NCBI RefSeq assembly: GCF_900176205.1
Contig: NZ_LT859959.1
Location: 1,364,001 to 1,428,000, forward strand
Direction: 5' to 3'
DNA: 64,000 nt
From: Bradyrhizobium sp. ORS 285
GTDB lineage: Bacteria; Pseudomonadota; Alphaproteobacteria; Rhizobiales; Xanthobacteraceae
Each line of letters begins with the position of its first letter. The stretch's first letter is position 1. Made by a program: the position numbers and the translations under genes. Below the pieces are notes generated by a model. That model had not been told where the DNA came from. It made no database searches and was given only the letters and a program-made list of their open reading frames with translations. Positions 15,269-26,928 of this stretch are shown here, piece after piece.

Positions 15269-16158
15269 GTCGCAAGCGACCGATCGAGTTTTCCGCGCCT
15301 CCCTTTTGCCAAGAGCTGTGTGGATCGCAGAAGAAGGTTGGAACGCCCAGTTTTTTGTGGAGCCTGTGATGCTCTGCGAACTCGGTTCCGTTGTCGAAGC
15401 TGACGGTTTTCGCATCACCTGAGGAAGCTTGCGGAGTTGTCGGGCGATCACTTGAGCGGTGAGGAGCGCCTTTCGGTCAGGAAGGTGCTGAACGATACTG
15501 AAGCGGGTTTGCCGTTCGTGCAGGACGAGCAGGCCCTGACCATAGCTGGCGAACAGCATGAAGTCGGCCTCCCAATGGCCCGGCTCCCGGCGGCTCTCCA
15601 CCTCAGCAGGGCGCTCGCTGATGGGGCGGCGCTGCTTGATGAAGCTGGCGGGGCTCCCGCTTGGCCGCCTGCGACGTCCTCGCCTGAGCTTATGGCGTGG
15701 TAGCAGACGATGCCAATAATCCTTCTGAGCCGTCCGATGATAGATGAAGCGATAGATCGACTCATGGCTGATGATGACGCGACCATGCTCTCGCGCCAGC
15801 CGGCCAGCGACTTGCTCTGGCGAATGTCCCATCGCAAGGCTTTCGCCGACGAGCTTGCGCAGGTCCGGCTGGCGCGCCAATTTGAAGCGACCATCCCACT
15901 TGCGCCGACGCTCGGCCAATTGCTGAGCTCGGACAGGTTCATAGCCTCCCTTCCAAACCCTCGTGGATTGCGAGTTGCGGCGCAGTTCCCGACTGATCGT
16001 CGAACGCGCTCGGTCGAGCGCAAGCGCTATCTCGTTTTGAGATTTGCCGTCCGCATGCAGACGATAAATCTCGATACGCTCCCTAAGGCTGAGCTGGCCG
16101 TAACATTGTCCCATCGCCACAACACCCTAACAGGTGTTGCACTTGTGTCGTGAGCTTA
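15269..16158 (-). pseudogene. 5' part of an IS30-family transposase, cut by IS66
   Basis: Starts MAMGQCYGQLSLRERIEIYR at 16120 and carries the IS30 helix-turn-helix (KSQNEIALALDRARSTISRE) and the start of the DDE core (GHWEADFMLFASYGQGLLVL). Near 15420 a frameshift diverts it; in the other frame VSFDNGTEFAEHH (second catalytic motif) and SWQKGGAENSIGRLRR follow. At 15268 IS66 copy B begins. The C-terminus is at 10639-10804 on the opposite strand. The left terminal repeat TAAGCTCACGACACAAGTGC ends at 16158. Confidence 0.9.
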
Positions 16159-16351
16159 GGCCTTCCACTTGTAAATGCTGGCGTCGCTCACGCCATGCTT
16201 GCGGCACAGATCGGCGACCGCAACGCCAGCCTCGTGCTCCTTCAAAATCCCGATGATCTGCTCTTCCCTAAAGCGGCTGCGCTTCATGCTCTGGTCCTCT
16301 CTAGGGGCCAGAACGAACTTCGAACTGGATTAAGCCCTAGGGGCAAGGTCA
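16159..16351 (-). pseudogene. IS3 fragment: left end and N-terminus of orfA
   Basis: Left inverted repeat TGACCTTGCCCCTAGGG begins at 16351 (minus strand). orfA starts at 16287, MKRSRFREEQIIGILKEHEA, and runs through the helix-turn-helix to SIYKWKA, where IS30 interrupts it at AGGCC. The remainder is at 10812-11313. Joining 16159 to 10817 restores KWKAKFGGMDV without loss. Confidence 0.88.
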
Positions 16352-16497
16352 CTTCTGCGGCTCATTGCCAATCTTGGCGACAATTGGGGTCACTGCCGGC
16401 CAGCACGAAGGGGCTCGCTTGCGCGATCCGGAACCATCCGAACCGCTCGGGCCTGGACCTCGGGTGAGATCTTGCTCGTCGGCTTCTCCGTAGTCAC
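16352..16497 (-). pseudogene. Degenerate orfA of a second IS3 subgroup
   Basis: Reads VTTEKPTSKISPEVQARAVR followed by frameshifted remains of PSRWAA-type and IAAKIG-type segments and an internal stop. The opening matches the TSKISPEV.ARAVRMV start of another IS3 orfA type (larger than the IS407-like one next to it). It is truncated by the left end of the adjacent IS3 at 16351. No further part of this element is recognised in the window. Confidence 0.6.
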
Positions 16498-16558
16498 TCC
16501 ATCCTCTCAGAAGATGGAACGTGGGGGCGCTCAGCGTTCTCATAGCGCAAGGGCTTCT

Positions 16559-18628
16559 TCATAGGGTGAGGCCGTGCTCATTGAGAACCTTGTCTCTAAG
16601 AGCCCCCTTGATCTCGCGTGCGATCTCTTTGCGAATAGCGGGACCTAACTCGCGCTTGGCGTCTTCAACCAAGTCAGCTTCAGCCCCGGTCAGGCCTTGG
16701 TCGGCCAGCTGTTGCTGCAGCCGGTTATCGAACTCTGTTTCCATTGCAGCAATAAGCTGGTTCTGAGCCATAGCGTGGTCTTCGGGGGCGATGTGACTCA
16801 CGACGTCATCCCAAGGTTGCCAGTCCAGCGCCAAATAGTCGGCGAATTCCGCCACTTCTCGGTCCCGCACGGTAGCTTCTGCGCTGTCAACGTCAGCGTC
16901 GGTCACGCCGGAAACCGCAAAAAAGCGCATGTTCGGTGCGACGTGTTGCAGCCCAAGTCGCTCGCGGAGCCTATTTTGATAGGCAAGGAAGACCTCGATA
17001 GCGTCAATATCTTGGACGCTGTCGACCGAGCCTAGTGAGTGAACCTTATCGCGCGCAATTCTCTCCAGCGCATCCAGGCGGAACATGACCCGGCCCAATT
17101 CAACCAGATCTGGAAAACGGTCATTGCTTTTATAGACGCCGTTTTTGACGTCGGCGATGAGGCGTGCGGTCTGCATGCCGTTCCAGGTCAAAGTCCTGCG
17201 ATCCTCGCAGCTCTCGTTGGCGTCGAGGGCCAGCTCAAAGTAGCGCGTACGTAATTCCGGGTCTTTCGCCGCTTGGCGCAGATCATTGGCCACCGAAAGC
17301 CGGAATTCTTCGTTCTCAGCGTTCACGGAGTCGAACAGTCTGCCAAGGAAGAGCGCGTATTCCTGGGCGCCCGGCTCTTCAGCAACGTCCTTCCAAGCTG
17401 TCAGCACCTCTTCATCGCCCTCTTGTTGGTTGCCCCGGAGCCAATTTGAGACCGTTTCAATGAAATCATATTCCTGTTCATCGTCGGTCCCAGACAATTC
17501 ACTTTCGTCATTGTACGAATAGTAGACGGTCGGACCGCCATAGCCTTCGGCTTGTAGGGCTGCCTGCAGGTCCCTGAGCACCTGTTCAGGCAGAGGATTA
17601 TCGTCCAGAATTACACTGTCATTATCGGAAAATTGCGTTAGCAGGTCGTCCGGTAGACTCGACAATTGGTTTTGGCCGACGTCGAGACGCACCAGCGAAG
17701 CAGGCAGTTGCTGCGGCAGACGTGTTAGTTGGTTTTCGCTGGCGTAGAGGAACTCGAGCATGGTGGGAAGGACCTCCGGTAGATTTGTCAATTGATTGTG
17801 GCTGACGTTAAGAGTCTCCAGTGAGGCAGGGAGCACCTCAGGCAGTTCTTGCAACTCATTGTGGTGTAGGTCGAGAAACTCGAGCTCGGCAGGTATGACC
17901 GCCGGCAGGCTCCGCAGCCGGTTGGAGCTCGCGTCGAGAAATCTCAGCTCGGTCGGGAGTACGGGCAGGGTTGTCAGCTGATTGCCCCTCACGTCGAGAA
18001 CGGAAAGTGTAGCAGGCAGATGCTGCGGCAGACGCGTCAGTTGGTTTCCGCTGGCGTTGAGGAACTCGAGTGTGGTGGGAAGGGCTTCCGGTAGATTCGC
18101 TAATTGATTGTCGCTCACGCGAAGATACTGCAGTGAGGCAGGGAGCAACTCAGGCAGTTCCTGCAACTCATTGTGGTTGAGGTCGAGGAATGTCAGCTCG
18201 GTCGGGAGTGCGGGCAGGGTTGTCAGCTGATTGCCCCTGACGTCAAGACGCATTAGCGAAGCGGGCAGGCTATCGGGCAGAGTGGTCAGCCGATTGAAGG
18301 GCACGTCAAGTTGAACGATAGCGCTCGGAAGTCTAGGCAGGCTAGTAAGGAACAGCGATTCAAGATTCAGCCAAACGTTCTCGCCGAGAGCATTCACTCG
18401 GCGCACCGCTTCATCCCGATCCTCAAGTATGCCCGCCTCCGGTTCAGCAGCCCAGTCTTCAAGCGCCTCGTTGTTGGCACCTGCGTCGGCGGAGGGCGCG
18501 CAGTTTGCGTGGCCTGTAACGACCGCGTTCCACTGCGCCGCCGCTCCGTTTTGTCCGCCCTCTTGTCCTGAAGACTCAGGAGGGATGCCTGCGCCGGGCT
18601 GTACCTGTCCTGTCTCGAATGGATTCAT
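16559..18628 (-). CDS. nopM: NopM-type type III effector, leucine-rich-repeat E3 ubiquitin ligase
   Basis: Secreted effector predicted to ubiquitinate host proteins. From the ATG at 18628 (AAGGAAGG just upstream) it is 689 residues. Residues 1-100 are a polar, Gly/Ala/Glu-rich secretion and translocation region. Residues about 102-331 hold eleven leucine-rich repeats of the bacterial LPX type (LDVRGNQLTTLP). Residues about 390-689 form the NEL domain, with the catalytic cysteine at residue 474 in the motif ESCEDR (CxD). Known rhizobial NopM proteins are shorter (about 550); the extra length is in the repeats. A tts box lies 68 bases upstream, so TtsI probably controls it. The longer open frame starting at 19003 is not supported. 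It is the only intact symbiotic cargo near the island end. Confidence 0.92.
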   Translation of the reverse strand: MNPFETGQVQPGAGIPPESSGQEGGQNGAAAQWNAVVTGHANCAPSADAGANNEALEDWAAEPEAGILEDRDEAVRRVNALGENVWLNLESLFLTSLPRLPSAIVQLDVPFNRLTTLPDSLPASLMRLDVRGNQLTTLPALPTELTFLDLNHNELQELPELLPASLQYLRVSDNQLANLPEALPTTLEFLNASGNQLTRLPQHLPATLSVLDVRGNQLTTLPVLPTELRFLDASSNRLRSLPAVIPAELEFLDLHHNELQELPEVLPASLETLNVSHNQLTNLPEVLPTMLEFLYASENQLTRLPQQLPASLVRLDVGQNQLSSLPDDLLTQFSDNDSVILDDNPLPEQVLRDLQAALQAEGYGGPTVYYSYNDESELSGTDDEQEYDFIETVSNWLRGNQQEGDEEVLTAWKDVAEEPGAQEYALFLGRLFDSVNAENEEFRLSVANDLRQAAKDPELRTRYFELALDANESCEDRRTLTWNGMQTARLIADVKNGVYKSNDRFPDLVELGRVMFRLDALERIARDKVHSLGSVDSVQDIDAIEVFLAYQNRLRERLGLQHVAPNMRFFAVSGVTDADVDSAEATVRDREVAEFADYLALDWQPWDDVVSHIAPEDHAMAQNQLIAAMETEFDNRLQQQLADQGLTGAEADLVEDAKRELGPAIRKEIAREIKGALRDKVLNEHGLTL

Positions 18629-18695
18629 CTTACCTTCCTTTGCAAAACTAGCTAAACTCGGTCCCTGGTGACTTATTCTGGAACGTAATATACTC

Positions 18696-18713
18696 AGCTG
18701 TTGATAAGCTGAC
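18696..18713 (-). promoter_or_regulatory. tts box upstream of nopM
   Basis: Minus strand GTCAGCTTATCAACAGCT, which agrees with the rhizobial consensus GTCAGCTTNTCGAAAGCT at 15 of 17 defined positions. It ends 68 bases before the nopM start and is in the right orientation. Binding by TtsI is inferred from the consensus. Confidence 0.85.
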
Positions 18714-19557
18714 AGACCGTTGACCGTGGATCGCAACGATGCCGAGGTCGCGAAGATGTGGCAGGACGAGCGACGACGGCCACGCCGTTGATGGCGTCGG
18801 CGATGAAGTCGCCGACAGTTGATGCAGTTGGGGTATACGTGGACATCGTCCTTGTCGACGTGCTGGCGCGCCGATTCGCGGTGAAGTAGATCCAGCAGAG
18901 CCCCCAGCGGATCCCGGGGCTGATCTTTTCCTGAGCCCGGCGCACTAGGCTTCGTGCCTGATGAGCGGCGGTGCTTCGCGCGGCGAGCTTCGATCTTCCG
19001 CATTGTGACCGGACCCGAGTTGCCTGCGCTCGACGCTCACACCACAAGTCGACGCCCTTGGTCAGGCCAGACTTTCGTCCGGGTACTTTCGGCTGTCGAG
19101 CTGAGGGCCGCCTTCAGTTAGGCAACGCATTTCTGGCATTGCTGGTGGGACGAGACGCTGTGGCGGGCGGCGTTCAGCTGCTGCCGGTCGAGTTCAAGAA
19201 TGCTCTTCGCGCGAGGACCTGATTGCTCTCCTGGACGAAGGCTCGCCGGACCTCATCGTTGGTGCCCTCGCTCGGCGGCTTCTCGCGCTTGTTGATTTAC
19301 CTCGGCCGCGCCCGCATTCGCATATAGCTTAAGCAGAAGCCGGCCTAGCGTCCAGGCGACAGCTCCCTCGTCGGCAGGACGTCCTCTGGTGCCTCCGCGT
19401 ACCGCGTCTCGGCGTAGAGTTCGGCCGCCCGCTTGCGCGCGTCCGAGATCGAGAGGAACTGGGGACGATGCGCTCGCAAATCGCCGAGAACACGCTTCGT
19501 CTTAGAGACCGCAACGACCATTTGGTAGTCCCGTCTCGGACGCGGACGTCACATAAC
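18714..19557. other. 844 bases of degenerate sequence between nopM and IS21
   Basis: No intact gene. On the minus strand a coding-like stretch at about 19350-19525 reads SKTKRVLGDLRAHRPQFLSI and KRAAELYAETRYAEAPEDVL before a stop; its upstream part may lie beyond the IS21 at 22241-22407. I do not recognise the family. The remainder (18714-19340) contains scattered open frames in both directions with no recognised motif. Confidence 0.45.
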
Positions 19558-19695
19558 TATAGCGCGACGATCAGGATGAGAACTTGGCGTCAATCTGGAT
19601 GAGAAGATTGGAGCCGGGTGGCCGGATCATTGTCGCTGGCTCCCGGCTTGGCAAGGGCTGATTGACGCTGGGCGACAATCAGCATTGCCGCAGCG

Positions 19696-22196
<2,501 letters not shown>

Positions 22197-22240
22197 TCAT
22201 CCTGATTGTCGCTGGGTTCTCACCTTGATTGTCGCCGCGC

Positions 22241-22407
22241 ACATAACGGACCTGCGTGTCGGCGAAGACGTGCACTTCGTCAGCCTTGGCGACAGCTAGG
22301 CCGAGGGGCTCCTGGACGATCTTTCGGGAGGTCTCGACGCGCTGGAATGCTAAGGCGCCGGCTGGCGATTCCCTGACTTGAGTTCCCCTGTCGAAGGATG
22401 CCCGCCA
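22241..22407 (-). pseudogene. Piece of an unidentified reading frame cut by IS21, IS256 and IS3
   Basis: On the minus strand this segment is open and reads WRASFDRGTQVRESPAGALA and ETSRKIVQEPLGLAVAKADE, then VHVFADTQVRYV at the IS21 edge. Removing IS256 (22416-23839), IS3 (23892-25104) and IS21 with one copy of each target repeat leaves a frame that stays open from 25299 through here to a stop near 19525, about 150 codons. I recognise no family; it could be a lost island gene or chance. Confidence 0.35.
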
Positions 22408-22415
22408 GTTTCTGG

Positions 22416-23839
22416 GGTCGTGTCCCCGGTGGTGGTGTAGCTCGGTAGAGCAAAGCCGCCCGGACGCGCGCTGTCACGTAGCGCCGTAGCGGGCGGGCGG
22501 CTTTGCGGTGGTCATCGGCAGTTCTCCGGTAGGATCGGGTTGCGACACGCCAACGCAACCGAGGACCCACCGATGACCGACGACATGATGAACCTGCGAA
22601 CACTCGTGGAGAAGACCCCTGATGCGGATTTGTTGCGCGAGATGATCGGCTTTGCCGCCCAGCGCCTGATGGAGCTGGAGGTCGAAAGCCAGACCGGAGC
22701 AGGCTACGGCGAGAAGACCCCCGAGCGTCTGGCCCAGCGCAACGGCTACCGCGACCGGACCTGGGAGACCCGGGCCGGTACGGTCGAACTGCGTATTCCC
22801 AAGCTGCGCAAGGGCTCCTATTTCCCGGGCTTCTTAGAGCCGCGCCGGATGGCCGAGAAGGCGCTCACCGCCGTGGTCCAGGAAGCCTATGTGCAAGGCG
22901 TTTCAACCCGCTCGGTGGATGACCTGGTGCAGGCCATGGGCATGACCGGCATCTCGAAGAGCCAAGTGAGCCGGCTGTGCGGTGAGATCGATGACAAGGT
23001 GAAGGCCTTCCTCGGCCGTCCGATCGAGGGCGACTGGCCGTATCTGTGGATCGACGCCACCTACGTGAAGGTGCGCCAGAACGGGCGCATCGTGTCGGTG
23101 GCGGTGATCGTCGCAGTCGGTGTCAACAGCGACGGCCGGCGCGAGGTTCTCGGCATGGACGTCGGCCCCTCCGAAGCCGAGACGTTCTGGACCGCGTTCT
23201 TGCGCAAGCTCGCCCGCCGCGGCCTGCGCGGCGTCAAGCTCGTCGTGTCCGACGCCCACGAGGGCATCAAGGCCACCGTCGCCAAGGTGCTCAACGCCAG
23301 CTGGCAGCGCTGCCGCGTCCACTTCATGCGCAACGCGCTGGCCCATGCCGGAAAGAGCGGGCGCCGCGTGGTCTCCGCTTTCATCGCCACCGCGTTCGCC
23401 CAGGACGATGCCGATGCCGCAAAAACGCAGTGGCGCAAGGTCGCCGATCAGCTCCGCCCCAAGCTGCCCAAGCTGGCCGGCTTCCTCGACGAGGCCGAGA
23501 CCGACGTACTCGCCTACATGACGTTCCCGCCCCAGCACCGGACCAAGTTGCACTCCACCAATCCGATCGAGCGTCTCAACGGAGAGATCAAGCGGCGCAC
23601 CGAGGTGGTCGGCATCTTCCCAAATGAGGATGCCATCGTCCGCCTCATCGGCGCGATCCTGCTCGAACAAAACGACGAATGGGCCGTCCAGCGAGCCCGC
23701 TATGTGACACTGGAAACCATCGCACCGATGAGCGATGATCCTACCGTCAGCCTTCAGGCTATCGCCAGCTGACCAGCCCGGCTCTCGCCGGCGAACGCGG
23801 TGACCCACCGCGAGCTACACCACGCCACGGGACACGATC
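22416..23839 (+). mobile_element. IS256-family element, copy B, complete
   Basis: 1,424 bases, ends GGTCGTGTCCCCGGTGG and (reverse complement) GATCGTGTCCCGTGGCG, flanked by the 8-bp target duplication GTTTCTGG at 22408-22415 and 23840-23847. One intact transposase gene. Same family as the copy at 8638-10064 with scattered differences. Confidence 0.93.
22573..23772 (+). CDS. IS256-family (Mutator-type) transposase
   Basis: 399 residues from ATG 22573 ([20 protein letters not shown]); an in-frame ATG at 22540 is less likely because it precedes the family-typical start. Catalytic motifs [24 protein letters not shown] and [15 protein letters not shown] are intact. It differs from copy A by conservative changes throughout, so both have evolved separately for some time. 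Confidence 0.95.
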   Translation: MTDDMMNLRTLVEKTPDADLLREMIGFAAQRLMELEVESQTGAGYGEKTPERLAQRNGYRDRTWETRAGTVELRIPKLRKGSYFPGFLEPRRMAEKALTAVVQEAYVQGVSTRSVDDLVQAMGMTGISKSQVSRLCGEIDDKVKAFLGRPIEGDWPYLWIDATYVKVRQNGRIVSVAVIVAVGVNSDGRREVLGMDVGPSEAETFWTAFLRKLARRGLRGVKLVVSDAHEGIKATVAKVLNASWQRCRVHFMRNALAHAGKSGRRVVSAFIATAFAQDDADAAKTQWRKVADQLRPKLPKLAGFLDEAETDVLAYMTFPPQHRTKLHSTNPIERLNGEIKRRTEVVGIFPNEDAIVRLIGAILLEQNDEWAVQRARYVTLETIAPMSDDPTVSLQAIAS

Positions 23840-23956
23840 GTTTCTGGCAAAACCACCGCCTCTTTTGCAGGACGACAAGGGGGCGGGAATCTGACCTTGC
23901 CCCCAAGGGCTTAATCCAGTTTGAAGTTCGTTCTGGCCCCTAGAGAGGACCAGAGC

Positions 23957-24214
23957 ATGAAGCGCAGCCGCTTTAGGGAAGAGCAGATCATCGGGATTTT
24001 GAAGGAGCACGAGGCTGGCGTTGCGGTCGCCGATCTGTGCCGCAAGCATGGCGTGAGCGACGCCAGCATTTACAAGTGGAAGGCCAAATTCGGCGGAACG
24101 GACGTCTCGGAGGTCAAGCGGCTGAAGACGCTGGAGGACGAGAACACGCGGCTGCTGGCGGACGCGATGCTGGACAATGCAGCCCTGAAGGACCTCCTGG
24201 GACAGAAGTGGTGA
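23957..24214 (+). CDS. IS3-family OrfA
   Basis: 85 residues, MKRSRFREEQIIGILKEHEA with the helix-turn-helix VADLCRKHGVSDASIYKWKA and zipper LKTLEDENTRLLADAMLD. Compared with the copy at 3336-3602, three residues (LKR) are missing in the zipper, an in-frame deletion. Expression is possible, but its OrfB partner is broken. Confidence 0.85.
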   Translation: MKRSRFREEQIIGILKEHEAGVAVADLCRKHGVSDASIYKWKAKFGGTDVSEVKRLKTLEDENTRLLADAMLDNAALKDLLGQKW

Positions 24215-25093
24215 CGCCCGCGGCGAAGCGGAAGGCTGTCGTACATCTCGTGGCGTTCACGGGATGAGCGAACGGCGGGCGTGTAAAGCCGTCGGCTGTT
24301 GCCGCATGACGGTCAGATATCAGACGAGCCGGACCGATGATGCCGGGCTGCGGCAGCGCATGAGGGCGATCGCCTACGAGCGCCGCCGCTTCGGCTATCG
24401 TCGCCTGCACGTCCTGCTCAAGCGGGAGGCCTACCTGGTCAATCACAAGAGGCTGTTCCGGCTGTACCGGGAGGAACGGCTCACGGTGCGCCGCAGAGGT
24501 TAGCGAATGATCGCTGGTCGCTCGACTTCATGTCGGATCAGATGACCGATGGCCGGCGCTTCCGCATCCTGACCGTGGTCGACGACTGCACCCGCGAGTG
24601 CCTGGCGCTGGTGGCCGACACCTCACTCTCGGGCACCCGGGTCGCTCGGTAGCAGGACCGGCTGGTCGCCGAGCGCGGCAAGCCCAGGATGATGGTGAGC
24701 GACAACGGTAGCGAGCTCACCAGCAAGACCATTCTGAGATGGACCGATCAGAGCCGTGTCGCCTAGCACTACATCGCGCCGGGCAAACCCATGCAGAACG
24801 CCTTCTTCGAGAGCTTCAACGGCCGCCTGCGGGATGAACTGCTGAACGAGACCCTTGTCACCTCGTTCGCCAGGCCCGCGTCGCGCACCGATGCTGGCGG
24901 GCCGACTATAACGACGCTCAGCCGCACTCGCAACTCGGGTGGAAGACGCCATCCGAGTTGGCTGCCACCTGCCATCCGCGTCGGGATCTGGCGCTGCGCT
25001 ATGTCGAGAGCTCCGCTCCAGCTCCCGCCGCTACTACCCCCCATATGGGCATATCCAACCGCCCGAACGAACTCAGGTCTGAATAAAACTTGA
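24211..25093 (+). pseudogene. IS3-family OrfB transposase, multiply disrupted
   Basis: The frame begins VTPAAKRKAVVHLVAFTG and is lost by a one-base deletion, resumes with MSERRACKAVGCCRMTVRYQ, stops at 24503, and then shows degenerate pieces of the DDE core: SLDFMSDQMTDGRRFRILTV, DNGSELTSKTILRW and [20 protein letters not shown], with in-frame TAG stops between them. Dead transposase. Confidence 0.9.
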
Positions 25094-25104
25094 GGGCACG
25101 GTCA

Positions 25105-25496
25105 AATCGCGCTGCCTAGTATTGACGAGCAAAACTGCATCTTCCTACAGGGGGATGACAACGTGCGTCTGCTTACGGCCGAGTGGTGAAGAGAGCCCGA
25201 TGCAATCCTAGGCCATTGGACATCGGATGAACTTCTCGACGACTCATTCAAAACACGCATGGAAATAGCAGCCTTCACCTTCAACAAGGAAAAGTTCATC
25301 CTTGGGTAGTGCTATTGGGGGCTCGCCTAGCGCAGGACGAGCACCGGAGCCTGACGCCTCTCTGCCTCGCGATACTGCACGTCTATTCAATTGTACGAGA
25401 AGATAGCCAATCCTGCGATCGAAGGTAGCGTAGCTTTACCTCTAAAGGGCCGCAGGCCACATGGTCAGGTCTTTATCGAAAGCACCCTTAGCGTTG
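25105..25496. other. Stretch between IS3 and the excisionase-like gene, no certain gene
   Basis: Low-GC island DNA. On the plus strand coding-like remains read SIDEQNCIFLQGDDNVRLLT and HWTSDELLDDSFKTRMEIAA with a stop between them; on the minus strand a 65-codon frame (25102-25299) is open. Neither is recognised. No tRNA, promoter or terminator is evident. Confidence 0.4.
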
Positions 25497-25868
25497 ATGA
25501 CAAATCGAGCACATCCTGAAATTGCGCCGGATACTCCGCTGCGGCTTGCCGATGCCGTAAAGATCGTATTTCCTATGGGAGGGATGACGGTCTCAGGCCT
25601 GCGCAGGGAAATCCGCAGAAAAAGGCTCACCGTCGAGGTTATGGCCGGGAAGCAGTTCACGACGCTGGCCGCAATCGAGGAGATGCGACGGTTATGCCGC
25701 GTACATGCAAAGGACCTCGGCTCTGGAAGCGGCCAGTCCGCCGCAAAGATGGGAGGTTCGTTGCCGCCTCCGTCTGGATTATCAAGGACGGCGGCAAGCA
25801 TATCGCCACGGGATGCCTTGCGGAGCCGTTTGGAAAAGGACCGCCGGCCGAAGCCGAGCGAGCTTTAG
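25497..25868 (+). CDS. Excisionase-like small DNA-binding protein next to the integrase
   Basis: 123 residues from ATG 25497 (an ATG at 25461 is also in frame). The core LRLADAVKIVFPMGGMTVSG and LRREIRRKRLTVEVMAGKQF has the winged-helix (MerR/Xis-like) pattern in which a short protein reads a DNA site for excision, with FTTLAAIEEMRRLCR following. Its 3' third overlaps the integrase gene by 175 bases in another frame and looks non-structured. Position directly upstream of a tyrosine integrase supports a role as recombination directionality factor or integrase regulator. Confidence 0.65.
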   Translation: MTNRAHPEIAPDTPLRLADAVKIVFPMGGMTVSGLRREIRRKRLTVEVMAGKQFTTLAAIEEMRRLCRVHAKDLGSGSGQSAAKMGGSLPPPSGLSRTAASISPRDALRSRLEKDRRPKPSEL

Positions 25869-26914
25869 CGGCGTATATTTCCGACAAGTACAAGCCGCCT
25901 AGAAAGACGCGCGATGTGGACGTGATTGACATCGCCGACGTGTTGTCGATCTATCATCAGGACAGCCGCGGTCGGCAAGCTTCACCCGAAAAATTCGATG
26001 GGCGGATCGAACGGCTGAACGACTTCTTCGGCGGCAAAATATTGGGCGAGATCAATTCTGCGCTTTGCGCCGCTTATGTAAAGGCGCGCGGCAATTCCGG
26101 CGGCGCGCGGCGCGATCTAGAGGATTTGCGAGCGGCGATCGGGCATCATGCCCGTGAGAACCTTCACCATGCGATGATCCATGTGACGTTGCCGGAGAAG
26201 GGGGGACCGCGGGAGCGCTGGCTGACTCGCGAAGAAGCTGCGCGACTACTTTGGACCTGCTGGCGCGCCCGCGAGGCACAGACCATTCATCGCGGCCTTT
26301 TGAAGGGCCAGAAGATCGAGACGGACAAGCGGCCGCTACGTCATATCGCCCGTTTCCTTCTGATCGGCTTGTACACCGGTACACGCGCTGGGGCCATCGC
26401 GTCGGCTTCGCCCGAGCGCAAGGACGGCCGGTCATTTGTCGATTTAGATCGGGGGATCTTCTATCGCCTTGCCCAGGGAAAGCGAGCGACCAACAAGCGG
26501 CAGCCTCCGGTACCGATACCAGGACGACTTTTGGCGCACATGAGGCGCTGGGCACGAAGCGGCGGCGTACGTTCGCACTTCGTTGAATGGAACGGCCAGC
26601 CGGTAAAATCCGTCAAAACCGGATTTGCGACTGCGGTGCGGCTATCAGGGCTGTCGCTCAGGGACGGGAATATCTCGCCGCACACTCTGCGCCACACGGC
26701 AGCGACGTGGCTTATGCAGCGGCGCGCCGACCCCTGGCAGGCCTCTGGGTTTCTCGGAATGTCCGTTAAGGTGCTGCTCGACACATATGGCCATCACCAT
26801 CCGGATTACATGCGCGAGGCCGCAGCTGCGATTACTTCAAAAGAAGCAAAGCAGAACTCATCGGTGGTTGAAACGGTGGTTGACCTAGAGAAGCATCTGG
26901 AGGTCAAGTCGTAA
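25694..26914 (+). CDS. Tyrosine integrase of the symbiosis island
   Basis: 406-residue phage-type integrase that would catalyse integration and excision of the island at the adjacent tRNA gene. An N-terminal arm/SAM-like domain (residues about 70-160, DVLSIYHQDSRGRQASPEKF) is followed by the catalytic domain: Arg I in LLIGLYTGTRAGAIASA, the HxxR box PHTLRHTAATWLMQRR, a His in the GHHHPDY region, and the nucleophile Tyr in LLDTYGHHHPDYM. It ends 14 bases from the tRNA 3' end, pointing at it, the usual int-tRNA geometry. Frame and motifs are intact. The ATG lies inside the preceding gene. Confidence 0.93.
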   Translation: MPRTCKGPRLWKRPVRRKDGRFVAASVWIIKDGGKHIATGCLAEPFGKGPPAEAERALAAYISDKYKPPRKTRDVDVIDIADVLSIYHQDSRGRQASPEKFDGRIERLNDFFGGKILGEINSALCAAYVKARGNSGGARRDLEDLRAAIGHHARENLHHAMIHVTLPEKGGPRERWLTREEAARLLWTCWRAREAQTIHRGLLKGQKIETDKRPLRHIARFLLIGLYTGTRAGAIASASPERKDGRSFVDLDRGIFYRLAQGKRATNKRQPPVPIPGRLLAHMRRWARSGGVRSHFVEWNGQPVKSVKTGFATAVRLSGLSLRDGNISPHTLRHTAATWLMQRRADPWQASGFLGMSVKVLLDTYGHHHPDYMREAAAAITSKEAKQNSSVVETVVDLEKHLEVKS

Positions 26915-26928
26915 GTCACTGAAATCGC

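Larger units (their letters stand above)
23892..25104 (+). mobile_element. IS3-family element (IS407-like), full length but decayed
   Basis: 1,213 bases between TGACCTTGCCCCC at the left and (reverse complement) TGACCGTGCCCTCAAG at the right, flanked by a 4-bp target duplication AATC at 23888-23891 and 25105-25108, as expected for the IS407 group. orfA is open but shortened by three codons; orfB has frameshifts and stops. It is the only copy in the window with both ends and defines the element. Confidence 0.9.

Noticed and set aside
16559..18628. LRR coding repeats taken as a CRISPR-like or satellite array
   Set aside because: The roughly 60-base periodicity is leucine-rich repeat coding sequence with variable codons, not identical repeats with spacers. 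No CRISPR array is present in the window.
18629..19003. 125-residue N-terminal extension of NopM
   Set aside because: It would place the tts box inside the coding region, and its Arg/His-rich composition differs from effector N-termini; a good ribosome binding site precedes ATG 18628.
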